From NCBI GenBank assembly GCA_002099365.1, contig MSED01000006.1, positions 1,860,001 through 1,924,000 of the forward strand: a stretch of DNA of 64,000 nucleotides, written 5' to 3'. The notes beneath the pieces were generated by a model that worked only from the letters and a program-made list of their open reading frames with translations, was not told the DNA's origin and did not search any database. The stretch is from Phialophora verrucosa (lineage: Eukaryota > Ascomycota > Eurotiomycetes > Chaetothyriales > Herpotrichiellaceae). Below, piece after piece: positions 34,122 through 44,374 of this stretch. A program made the translations under genes and the position numbers. Numbering within the stretch: the first letter of the stretch is position 1; each line of letters starts with the position of its first letter.

Positions 34122-35313
34122 ATGGGTGCCCCTACAATAACTGATGGTGCCAGCTACCAATCCATTCCAGAGACAACTGCTGAACTGGACTGGGCAGACC
34201 TTGTAACGCTAGATTTATCTGACTTCGACCGACCTGGTGGAAAGGAACGACTGGCTGCTCAGCTCCAGGACGCCATCCACAATATAGGCTTCTTCTACCT
34301 TGTGAACTTCGGCCTCTCAGAGGAAGAAGTCAACGATCAGTTCTCCCTTGCAGCAAAAATATTTCAACTCCCAGAAAATGAGAAGAAAAAGTATGAACGA
34401 AACCACAGCTTGCCAGGCGGGCCACTAGGCTTTCAGCTTAGAGGCAATGGGCCTGGTCAGCGAGAGAACGTCGAGCTGTATGATGATCCCAAATGGAACA
34501 GTTACTTCGAGGAGAGGCCTCGCCCGTTGCCATGCGCAGAGTATAAAGAGAAAACCGAGAAATTATGTCGCCACATTCACTACCATATTCTCTATCGTCT
34601 GCTCGTCTTGACAGCTATCATTCTCGAGCTTGAGGATGAAGAAGCGCTCTGGAAGCTACACAATTATGAAGCCATGTCCAACTGCCACATGCGGTACATG
34701 TTACAACACTCTGGCCCATCCAAGGCAGACAAAGGACCCATCGCAGAAACGATCAGGGGGCATACTGACTTTGGCACCTTCACGTTTCTCTTCCGGCAGC
34801 CTATCGCTGGACTTCAAATTCGAACAGCAGGCGACTCCTGGAAATGGGTCAAAGCTTACCCAAATTCTATCACTGTAAATGTTGCGGTATGTTACCCTTG
34901 ATTTGCATCACACAAAAGTTCGCTGAGTATATATCATAGGATACTCTTAGCGCCTTGACAGGCGGTTTTCTCAAGTCATCCATCCATCGCGTGATTCCTC
35001 CGCCTGATGACCAGAAGGGCATTGCTAGGCTAGGGGTCATTTACTTCTCACGGCCTGGTGCGTGGATATGACTCAGAATGTACCCGGGCTTGCGTAGAAG
35101 CTAACCTCGTGGTGTTCAGGTGACAATACTGTGCTCCGACCCATCGACAGCCCAGTTATCCAAAAAGCGGGAATTAACTCCCCCATTCCAGTTGACAAAT
35201 CGTTGACGGTCGGTGAGTGGGTCATGGCGAGGCACAAGGGCTTTCGCGAGGATGTGACAGGAAAAGTTGGCGCCCAAACTATCCAAGGCGTCCAGGTTCC
35301 TATTTATACATAA
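34122..35313 (+). CDS. 2-oxoglutarate/Fe(II) oxygenase, isopenicillin-N-synthase-like
   Basis: Three exons, 34122..34886, 34940..35057 and 35120..35313, give 358 residues. Introns of 53 nt (GTATGT/CATAG) and 62 nt (GTGCGT/TTCAG) join VNVA-DTLSAL and SRPG-DNTVL. The start ATG at 34122 has an AAGACA ATG G context. The N-terminal DIOX_N-like part (VTLDLSDFDRPGG, NIGFFYLVNFGL) precedes the Fe2OG core. The iron ligands are His214 and Asp216 in HTDFG and His271 in SIHRV. The usual Arg-x-Ser 2OG contact is read here as RLG in ARLGVIYF. The family hydroxylates, desaturates or cleaves small molecules, often in secondary metabolism. Its neighbours suggest a tailoring or catabolic step on an aromatic acid; the substrate is unknown. 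Confidence 0.88.
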
Positions 35314-35444
35314 ATGGATGACAACGGTCTCAAGGATTTGATGGTAGAATCTGTCCCCTGTGTTCCGGCTGCGAGTCGGTACAGGCGCTAGCCAACGTCT
35401 GGCACCAAATGTATGATGTTTGGAGCTGTCGATCAAACATGTGA

Positions 35445-37272
35445 CTAGATTTTTGGCTGCGGCGCTGGGATTTCAGGGGTGAACCGTCCTTTCACATAGT
35501 CTCTCAAATCCTTGTAGGAGACCTTCCCCATCGCATTTTTAGGTATCTCATTGATAACATGTACGCCACCCCGGAGTCTTTTGTACGGGGAAACCTGTTT
35601 ATCAACGAAATGCCTTACATCTTCCGTAATGCTGGACGACGTATTCGGTTTCAACACAACGAAGGCAGCGGGAAGCTCATTACCGTCGTCCAATTGCAAG
35701 CCTACGACGGCGACATCGGTCACAGACTCGTGTCGGCGCACAACGTCTTCCAATTCATGTGGCGATATCTGGGCGCCGTTGTACTTGATTAGGTCCTGTT
35801 CTCGAGTTAGCAATCAAGTTCCCAGTCCGAGCCTTTTTTTGCCCTTGCCTTGTTCCTGCCGGTTATGTAGACATATCCATTCTTGTCCACTGTGCCTAAG
35901 TCGCCAGTTCGTAGCCAGGCGTCTTCTTTCGCACTGTGGTCGACAAGCTCTGCCAAATAATACCCAGGCGTGACCGTTGGACCTATTGTCCGGCAAGTTG
36001 CTCAGTTGACGTTGTCACGAGCATTCTTAGAGAGAATTCGACTCACCCGAGACGTATATTTCCCCTATCTGCCCTGGCGAGAGGACCTTCCCATGGTCAT
36101 CACGAATCTCGATCGTGTTTCCCCGCAAAGGCTTGCCAACACTATCCCATGGACCCAGAACTGCAGGCTCATGCATTGTAGCAAGAAAAGTCAGCTCCGT
36201 CATTCCCCATACTTCCTGACAGAACGTGCCCGGTGGCATGGCGTTGGTGATTCCGAGCTGGAGTTCCTTTGTTGCCTTCGCGGCACCGGTTCCCACGAAT
36301 TTGACGTGCTTGAAGTTCGTTTTGCCAAAGTCCTCGTGCGCCAGCATTCGGGTCAGTACAGCCGGGACGCCAAAGAAAAGCTCGAGAGGGTATCTGTTAA
36401 ATGTTTGCAGAATCAAATCTATATTGGCGCCCGGCACTAGAATATCCTCGATGCCAACACCAGGAGCGGCAAAGGAGTGGATAAATAGACCCGCAACATG
36501 GGCATTATCGAGAACACCAGCAGTAAGGAGCATTTGCCGAGGTTTTTTGACCGATCGAAAATGATGTCGAAGTTGGAAAATCATAGATATTATGTTCCTT
36601 TGAGAGATGCACACGCCTGCAACTCAATATTTAGTGCTGCAATCCAGAATTTAGAGGATCTAGAGACTCCAGCTCACCTTTAGGTGTGCCAGTTGTGCCA
36701 CTTGAGAACACCATAGCCACTGGGCGATTGGCAACTTCCTCAGTCCAGGTGGTATCCCATGAAGACTCTTGTGCTGAAATGAAGCTTCTGCCCTTCTCAT
36801 CCTCAACCGTCATTGTGTTGGAATCTTGCAAGATGAGGGTGTACCAGTGTCCACTGGCTTCACGGGCCGATCGGGCAAGGGGTAATGTCGTCCGTGAGCA
36901 GATAATGGCCTTCGGTTGCAGCGCTTTGATGCGGAAGAGGAGCTCTGGAGCGCTTGCCTGCCACGGGCATGTCGCGACAACTCCGCCGGCGGCGATCACG
37001 GCTAGAACATTGGGAAACCCAATCACCTGATTCTCTGTTAATGTGATGATTTTGTCTGGGTTCGTCTTGCCAGGCTTAATAACCCCGCTGGATATGTAGC
37101 CATGTGCGAGTCGGCGCACAAGCTGGCGTGTTTTGGATTTGGTGATCGACTGTTTTTCGTTTTCTCCATTCCTCCAAAGTACCGAATCTTCCTTGACATA
37201 GCCGTTGGAGAAAAGAATTGATAGGAGGTCTTGAGAGGGTACACCCTCCAGCGGTCCAGCTCTGGACACCAT
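35445..37272 (-). CDS. 4-Coumarate-CoA-ligase-like acyl/aryl-CoA synthetase
   Basis: Four exons, 37272..36678, 36616..36047, 35982..35849 and 35795..35445, give 549 residues. Two introns are GT-AG; the third (35848..35796) is a GC-AG intron (AAG|GCAAGG) supported by the joined sequence ITGRNK-DLIKYNG. Adenylate-forming motifs are complete: the P-loop SSGTTGTPKG (~190-199), the hinge-side GDLGTVDKNGYVYITGR, and the C-terminal lysine in PKNAMGKVSYK. It activates a carboxylate with ATP and CoA. The layout resembles fungal and plant 4CL-like ligases, so cinnamate derivatives are likely candidates but medium-chain acids are possible. It is divergent from the crotonase, sharing a 431-bp promoter, and its 3' end is ~130 bp from the 2OG oxygenase stop. 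The C-terminus (PAPQPKI) is not a classical PTS1. Confidence 0.9.
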
Positions 37273-37703
37273 TGTGCAGCTGGTCGCCGATAATTAGAGG
37301 AAGTAGTACTAGGCTTGTAGGTGGGAGCCATTTCTTAGGGCGCCTGCTTCTGAAATACTCTGATCCGCTATTAGGGAAAAGACTAATTAGCGTGGTGTTG
37401 GGGTCATCTCAGGAGCACGGACAGAGCAGGAGATCCCTTGCGAAACGAGATTAGGAATATGAGCGTGGAGGTGGAGGTGGGGGTGGAGGAGTATTGGGAG
37501 GTTTTAGGTGGTGGAGGAGTAGGAATCTCCTACCCGAGGAAGTACTACACCCTTTTGAACCGCTCCGGCGGACAAGGGCATTTTCACTCCAGTCCTTCCA
37601 CAGCTTCGTGAGTGGTACAAATACTGCTCCTCTCGCTCGATGCATCATTACCCCAGACCGCGCATTCGAGGTGTACTTTTTGATCACAATTCGTACCGAG
37701 AGC
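37273..37703. promoter_or_regulatory. Bidirectional promoter of ligase and crotonase, with a purine-rich tract
   Basis: This 431-bp region lies between divergent ATGs (37272 minus, 37704 plus), so the two genes are probably co-regulated. A G/A-rich GGAGGTGG-type tract spans about 37465-37523. Its G-runs could form a quadruplex. No specific operator is identified. Confidence 0.55.
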
Positions 37704-38591
37704 ATGGCCCGACCTCAGTTTACGTCCATCCTATATAATTCTTCCGCGGACGGAAAAGTTGCCACCATCACGTTGAACAGGCCAGCTCATTTCAATGCCA
37801 TCGACTCAAGCCTTCCTGGCGATATCCGCTCCGCTGTGAGGCTTGCCAATGCCGATGACAACGTCCACTGTATTGTCATCAAGGGCAACGGTCCCGGGTT
37901 CTGCGGAGGTTATGACTTGAACATCAGTGCCCAAAATGCGCAAAGGGGAAAGACAGCGGGTAGTCAGGACGTCAGCAAGGGATATGACCCGTTCGAGGAC
38001 TACAAGCACATGAAAGAATGCACCGAATGCTTTGCCGAGCTCTTTCACAGCCACAAGCCAACAATCGCACAGGTGCATGGGGCCGCTGTAGCTGGAGGAA
38101 GCGATATTGCTCTCTCGTGTGACATTATCATCATGGCAGACAACGCTAGAATAGGATATACGCCAACAAGAGTCTGGGGTTGCCCTACTACGGCAATGTG
38201 GACATACCGACTTGGTCCAGAAAAGGCAAAGAGGATGCTTTTCACTGGCGACCTTATCAGTGGGACGGAGGCAGAGCGCTTAGGGCTCGTCCTGAAATCT
38301 GTGCCAGCTGATGAGCTGGAGGAGACTGTACGACTCCTGGTCGACCGCATTAAGACCGTGCCTGTCAATCAACTGTGGATGCAGAAGCGTGTCGTGAACA
38401 GCATTATCGAGGGATCGGTCGGCTCCAGCCAGCAACTGTCAACCATCTTTGACGGACTCACGAGAAACTCGCCGGAAGGTGTGGCGTTCCAACAATTGGC
38501 TGCTAAACAGGGTTTTAAAACCGCGATTGCCCACCGAGACCAGCCGGGGAGGACGGATCGATACCGGGCAGTGTGGAAAAGCTCATTGTAA
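37704..38591 (+). CDS. Crotonase-fold enzyme (enoyl-CoA hydratase/isomerase family)
   Basis: A single exon of 295 residues. The frame opens earlier, but the first ATG is 37704 (MARPQFTSI). Crotonase blocks are clear: ITLNRPAHFNAID, the first oxyanion-hole segment GFCGGYDLN, the second AVAGGSDIALSCD, and FTGDLISGTEAERLGLV. Of the two catalytic acids of classical hydratases, the GCEL position is GSD (Asp), and the second (PE in QPEILLG-type loops) reads YTPTRVWG with no acid. This RVWG/PTTAMW type occurs in bacterial crotonases of unknown reaction. It may hydrate, cleave or isomerise an acyl-CoA. The ligase next door could supply the substrate. The end KSSL is at best a weak peroxisomal signal. 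Bacterial origin is possible but untested. Confidence 0.87.
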   Translation: MARPQFTSILYNSSADGKVATITLNRPAHFNAIDSSLPGDIRSAVRLANADDNVHCIVIKGNGPGFCGGYDLNISAQNAQRGKTAGSQDVSKGYDPFEDYKHMKECTECFAELFHSHKPTIAQVHGAAVAGGSDIALSCDIIIMADNARIGYTPTRVWGCPTTAMWTYRLGPEKAKRMLFTGDLISGTEAERLGLVLKSVPADELEETVRLLVDRIKTVPVNQLWMQKRVVNSIIEGSVGSSQQLSTIFDGLTRNSPEGVAFQQLAAKQGFKTAIAHRDQPGRTDRYRAVWKSSL

Positions 38592-38831
38592 TGTTTGTTG
38601 GCCGAGTGCCATGAGTCTTCTACAGGCAAAGCCGCCCATTTCTCACCATAGAAGAATAGAAGTCGTGCATTCCTCATCAATGCTTGTGCTCGCCCGTAAT
38701 TGTGCCGCTTTTTTGCCGAGGTTCAACCTCCTTCAGTGAAACGGCGACACGCGTAGCAAACTACTTGACATCGATAGCAGTGCCCGAGAATTTTCACCTG
38801 CTTCTGCTACGAATCTTCATAATTTCAGAAT

Positions 38832-40840
38832 ATGTATCCTTCCTCTTCCGCCTCTTCTTTGGCTGACCAGCAGCCGGCCCGGCGGAGGCCACAATGCTCC
38901 AAATGCTTCAAGTCTTTTAGTCGACTTGACCATTTGAAGCGCCACGAGCTTAATCATCAGACCCCGAAATATGCTTGTGAATTCCCTGGTTGCGGCTTGC
39001 GGTTCCATCGACAGGATGCACTGAACAGGCACGCTGCCGGGAACACCCACAGAGTGAACGAGGTGACACATGAAGCATTTAACGCGCCGCCCTCACACGA
39101 TCCCCTTCCTGCCACAACGCCCCTTTGGGTTGGTGCACCGCCATCCCTCAGCGATGACATGTTATTTCCGGAGCTGGTACTGCCTCAAACCGTAGAATCA
39201 TTTGATGCTTTCGATTGGATATCTGACCCGGACGATCCTTCCGTCTTAGCGGAATGCATCATGTCTTTCCAGCAGCATGATCTCCCTCGACTCCCATGTC
39301 TCCATCAGAACCAAGATATCACGCCTCGAGAACTGCAGTACTCAATGGCAGCTCTCGGTGCTTTGCATATGGACAAATACAAATGCCTGGCTAGCATGCT
39401 TCACGACCAAGCAATCCAAGCTCTCAAATCCAGCTCTGTGGGTCGCCTTCCTGCTCTCCTGTCCACTCAGGCCGAATCTCTAACCATGGTAGCAGCCTGG
39501 ACTGGCGCGGCTGCAGAGCCAGCTACTGTCAATCGAGTTCGCGATTTGGTCCAGAAACCTAAGTCGTCGTCAATGGGCAAATAACGAGTTAGGCGCCGTT
39601 TCCTCGGTTAGGCTTGCCTGGATGTTGTCCCTTAGACCAACCTCACTGATAGCATTCAGGACCTTCAGGAGTATATTGAAAAGACTAAACCCGCAGACCA
39701 CCAAGAACATTGGAGCATATGGATTCAGAGAGAGGCACTCAAAAGGTACGTCCCTGGGAGCACTATAAGTAGCGGCCTCTCACGTTCACAAAGGACTATA
39801 TTCGGGCTCTACGTGACCTGTACTCTTGCCGCTAGTTTTCTCAACACGACCGGGTCTTTCACTTGCCATAAACTCCACATTGACTTACCATGCGGTGCAC
39901 CTTTGTGGGAGGCAGCGTCCGAACCTGAATGGAAGGCGACTTTTCAAGATTCAAGGGCCACGTCTCGCCCAGAAGTAACTTTCCCGGAAGCGGTTCACGC
40001 TTTGCTACAGGGTGATGCCTGGAGAGACTGTGGGCACGAGACTGCCGACACGTTCAACCAGTACATCTGCCTATGCGCGTTGTTGGAGACAATCAGCTTG
40101 GCTAGAAAATTGGCCACCAACTATACTAATTGCCAGGACTGGCTAGATCAATACATGGACGCTTTTCATCCACGGAAGGATCTAACACGTACTTTGGAAC
40201 TGTGCAAGAGTCTCTGGTGGACAAGCCCTGGAGGCCCCTGGCTCAACACCGCCTATGCACATCCGCAGGACGAGAACAATCTCCTTCTTCAATATATGTT
40301 TGTCAGCTTAAATGGTCGCACAGGACCACGAGCTGGCAGGCGCACAGCTTACTACCGTCCGTCAATTCAAGCGGCCTTTGAGGTGTTCGCGAATTGTTCC
40401 AAACAAGGGGTTTTGAAGGTCAGCAAAAACCTGTCACATTTTCGCTGTTTTTCCCTTACAGTCTAACAGTTTGCCAGATCTCCAAAACCTGCCGCGCAAC
40501 AATCAGCCGACCAGGTCGACACTGTGCTCTTCATTGTCCTAGACTACTGCGTAGGTGGTCTATCGATATCGACTTGTCCGACCCCACGATACTTTCAGAA
40601 GATGACCGGTTCTTCCAGCTGCAAGTAAGTCAAGCCATCAGAAGGGCGGAGAAGCAAGGCATACTGTGCGAAGATCGGTCAGATTTCAGCAAAAAGCTGA
40701 CACCAGCAATAACCCATATCTGGTGCATGATGCTCGGGAATGACTGGGTAGACGACGCCTACAGCATACAACGACAGGCTCTTCAAGCCTCAGCCTCTGG
40801 GGATGGCCCACAACCTGGAGTTAACGCGAACAATCAGTGA
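38832..40840 (+). pseudogene. C2H2 zinc-finger regulator with fungal TF domain, apparently frameshifted
   Basis: Two C2H2 fingers start the gene: CSKCFKSFSRLDHLKRHELNH, then CEFPGCGLRF...HAAGNTH. A fungal-specific transcription-factor domain follows (MAALGALHMDKYKC, WSIWIQREALKRTIFGLY). Exon-like blocks are 38832..39606, 39660..39745 and 39794..~40420, joined by good introns (39607..39659 and 39746..39793). The frame breaks twice where no sound intron fits: near 39555-39566 (frame VRDLVQKP to SRRQWANNE) and near 40545-40560 (frame DTVLFIVLDYC to IDIDLSDPTILSEDDRF). I read this as a decayed regulator of the adjacent enzyme cluster, or sequence error; a complex gene model remains possible. It follows the crotonase by 240 bp in the same direction. 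Confidence 0.6.
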
Positions 40841-42633
40841 AAGGGATCACCGATACTGTCTCACCGACCAGTCCTTTATCAGTGAAATGTTCCTGTCCTG
40901 TGGTCTCACAGCACATGCAATTTGAAACTCCGTTGTGCCATACCAGGTCAGCATAGACACCAAGCTACTTTTATGCATCCCTGTGAGGAACGGCGCTACC
41001 AGGAGGTCGATAATACCAAATTTTCCCTCCAGGAACTGGCCGAGAAATGGATATCTGCGGAAGGCACTCTAATATTCTTGACAGGGGCAGGTAATGTGGT
41101 TTCGTTGCAGCCACTGTCGGCGACGGGCCCCCAAGCCTTCCTTCAGGCATTCCCATTTTCTGAGGGCTTTGAGCGGATCTCTGTCGACATTGCCATCCAT
41201 TGTACGGCGGTGCAGAGCTTGAAGAGCTAGCCTTCTTGTCGATATCAGGACACGTCTACGCTGAACTCGGCCCAAGAGTAATGTCTGGGAGATTAGGACG
41301 CTACTATAAGTGTCGAACGATGCAGGACGTGAACGACACATTTTTGAGTGCCTGCATCCGAGATTTAAAATTTCACTTGGGACAGCCGAATGAAGATGTC
41401 AACACTGTACCGTAACCGGCTTATGGCTCAATCGCCACCTGTCTACCGAATGACTAGACCTCCGCCAACACAAGCCCTGCGACTAGATCTGGGCAGGACC
41501 TTGATCACGATAGTGATACATCCGGTCCGATCTCTTATAGGATGAATAGTTCCGTAGAATTACCGAAATTCGCCGGACTGTGCCTCGGACCTCAGGGAAT
41601 AGTCACGAATACTGTAAGTGACCGCGACAATCCCTCATGGAAAAGGAGGGGCAAAGCGCCTCCGGCAGCCATAAAGCACAAATTATTCAAGCAAGCATAC
41701 TATACGCTCTGGTTATCCTGATTACGCATAGACTGGGAATCATTGCAACGAAACGTGTACAGGAGACGCAGGATTTCAGAGTGAAAATAATTGGATTAGT
41801 TGTAATATTTGTGACTGAAAACTCGAACTCGGACGGGCTCTTTCAGTGCAAGGATATCGCAACAGCGGTGAGGACCGACCGCCTGTTGACCGGTCCGATC
41901 CTTTAGCGATGTTCATCATCATCTCCTTCTTCTCTTTATCATTTCCATGGGTTAGGCTATTAATTGCCTAATGACGGGTTATCGTCCGGATCTCATATTG
42001 AAATGTTATGTGCTGGGGCAAAGTGGCTGTGCGCTTATGATGTCGTGGTGCATGAGAAGGCAAGTCAACCTTCGAGGCGATTGACCGAGAATGGGGGCCG
42101 ACGTGGGAAGGGACCTTGGCATCGAGGAAAGAATCCCTCCCAAAGCGGCGGCACTGGCCGCCAAATTCGACGGGCAATTTCCCTGCAACCTGCGTTGATA
42201 TGTAAGAAGTCGTCGCTGGGGGAGATCCGCCTAACTTTAGCCTGCCTATTCTGAGCCAGGAGTTTGGGCTGGGGGACTTCGACCTCCTCTTGTAGGCTCG
42301 GATTCAGCGCTTTTAGGACCGAGGAACCCCAGCCAGTTGTCACCCCGGTTCACCCCAGCTCCCCGCGTGAAGGGGTGGTGCAAATTTAGGCAAAGGCTCC
42401 CTTGCGCCCGAGTCAGGGGGCCCCTGATTGCAGGAGAAATTCCCTAGGCGACAGTAGATGGGTACTCCTCCCACCTTCTTATTCTCACCTTCCCTCGTTT
42501 CCCTTTTTAACCAAAAGCATCATATGGAAGCGCCCAGAGCGGCTTCCCGGTCAGAGAAATTGCTTAGCCAGGTATTTCGGTGGGCGCTCTTGCGTTCCCA
42601 TTCACTTCAATTATCAGCAGCCTGTAACTCCGG
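40841..42633. other. Gene-poor stretch with unassigned frames and a dispersed-repeat copy
   Basis: About 1.8 kb. Open frames at 40922-41230 and 41200-41415 have no family I recognise and may be remnants. A 56-bp element at 42142-42197 recurs at 52139-52194. The last ~200 bp should hold the promoter of the bZIP gene. Confidence 0.45.
42142..42197 (+). repeat. Degenerate dispersed repeat, copy 1
   Basis: By hand alignment it matches 52139-52194 at 47 of 56 positions without gaps, in the same orientation. Most differences are transitions. The shared core is AAAGCGGCGG, an ATTCG(A/G)CGGGCAA block and CCCTGC...GCGTTG. It lies outside recognised genes. Confidence 0.65.
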
Positions 42634-44050
42634 ATGGCAAGCAAGGATGGACCGCCAACTGTGGAACACGATTCCTCCAGCAGCCGAATCGCTCTCAGCC
42701 CTACTCGTCGCGAGCGCAAACGGGCGAGTGACCGAATATCTCAACGAGGGACGCGGGCGAGGACCAAGGCATATATTGAGCACCTCGAGAACACAACGGC
42801 AAGACTGACAGACGCGCTCGCGGGCAACGGTGCTGCTGTTTCCGAAGAAATGGCGCAACAGTATGACGAGATTGAGGGGCTGAAGGGGGTGATTGCACGG
42901 ATTGCGAAGATTGCAAATGGGGCGGTAGGCTTCACTTATGCCAGCACAGATCCCGACATTCAGAACCGGCCATCGAAAGATGTATCCCACCCCAGTCTGC
43001 ATGGGATAGCACTTGCGAGCCCAGCGGCAGCTGTGCCTGCTGGATATTGTTGCTGTTTTGCTCCCGCGACATTTCCACCGGTCCCGCATCCCAATCAGGA
43101 GTCACTGAAGAAAATCTACCCCATGATTGACCTCAAATGTAGCAACAAGGACCGCGATTATTTTGGGGCGCTCAATCATGCTTTGGTGACGATCGAAAGC
43201 AACCACGCACGGCACCTGTTTTCCGCCCCACACGTCGACGACGACGCCAGTATCAGGGCGGTGTTGCACGGCTGGGACGCTGCAAGAGCCAAAAATCCCT
43301 TTGATGTTGGGTGGCAATTGCTTCAGATCTTAGATGAGGGTCTCTTCTTCAGAAGTGGACCGGTAGAGCGGATGGCTATCTTGCGCATCATGAGAGCAAT
43401 GCTGATGGTACTGATGCAAGGTTCCGCTTGGTGCACTCTTGCTGAACCAGCCAATAGACCAAGATAAATTGCCATCTTCCACCCGAAAGAAAACCCCCTT
43501 CCTTCATGAATCCCAGGTAGAAATCCCCCTCTCCTCATCTTGCCCTTCGCTGATGGAAAACCAGTCCTTTGCAGGCGCAGGTCAGCCACCTGAGGCTGAT
43601 CGACTATTTCGTGTGGTGAGTTTTGCTCGAGGGCCGTCAGATTTCCTTCTCCAACTCATCTAACCGCTAGATAGGCCGCAGGTTCGTGACTATCTGATCA
43701 TGAGTGGCATCAGCTATGCGCCTGAGAGTCTGGCGGCTCAATTCGCCGTCGACATTGGCTTCAAATGGCCATTCACCCTCCGAGACACATGCACGTATCA
43801 GCCATCAACGGGAGTGTACGCATTTTCCAAAGAGTTTACGGAGGCATGCGAAAGTCTGGAGTCATGGTATTTCAAATCGCCCGTCATGTCAAACCACCTT
43901 CCTCTACCGCCAGACAAGTCCGCAACGGGCTTGGAGGACAATTGGCCGGGAACTATGCCCCGGTCCTCTAACCTGCCTTCCGAGACATTCCAACAAGCTG
44001 ACTCATGGGATGGTGCTCTGGGGGGAATCATGCTGGCAGAGAACCCCTAG
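42634..44050 (+). CDS. bZIP transcription factor with DUF3425 domain
   Basis: Suggested exons 42634..43407, 43451..43516, 43575..43615 and 43675..44050 give 418 residues. The basic region and start of the zipper are RRERKRASDRISQRGTRARTKAYIEHLE (residues ~24-51). The DUF3425 part is SHLRLIDYFVW joined to PQVRDYLIMSG, then GFKWPFTLRDTCTYQPSTGVYAFS. Introns 2 (43517..43574; branch GCTGAT, acceptor TGCAG) and 3 (43616..43674) are good. Intron 1 (43 nt, GTACTG donor) is weak; the alternative there is a one-base frameshift near 43436 that would retain a tryptophan-containing segment. The product is a nuclear DNA-binding regulator, perhaps of nearby metabolic genes. If the frameshift reading is right, it is a pseudogene. 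Confidence 0.65.
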
Positions 44051-44062
44051 TTCTCGCGGGTA

Positions 44063-44374
44063 TTGTATTCCGGAAGACAACCTCATGAATCCTCCGCTTC
44101 AAATATACTGGATGTCTTCTCCTCACGGCAAGCGCTTTACGATCTCATACGCCTCTCAACACTTACATACACGCCTTTAGTCCTCTTCCCCATGCCCCGT
44201 GTCACGGGTTTGCATGACAGGCTCTCCCAGCAGCTCATGGCAGCCCTCGCCGACTGCACAGCACTAGACCTCAGGGCCACACATCCAAAGATGCTCTTTG
44301 AATGTTTCGACCTGGCGGTGCCCCGAGCCTGTGCCTTACACCTGTGTCATGGTGAGCCCGATCACTCTTGCTGA
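44063..44374 (+). pseudogene. Remnant of a fungal transcription-factor C-terminal region
   Basis: A short frame with YDLIRLSTLTYTPLVLFPMPRVTGLHDRLSQQLMAAL resembles the C-terminal helices of Zn2Cys6-type fungal regulators. No DNA-binding domain or continuous frame connects to it, and it ends quickly. It is probably a fragment left from a lost regulator. Confidence is limited because the match is from memory of the family pattern only. Confidence 0.35.

Noticed and set aside
40922..41415. Two short frames after the C2H2 gene as possible enzyme fragments
   Set aside because: I could not match either to any family and no splice join improves them; left as unassigned.
43517..43574. Second frameshift in the bZIP gene
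   Set aside because: A standard 58-nt intron (GTAGAA...TTTGCAG) gives an open frame running into SHLRLIDYFVW.
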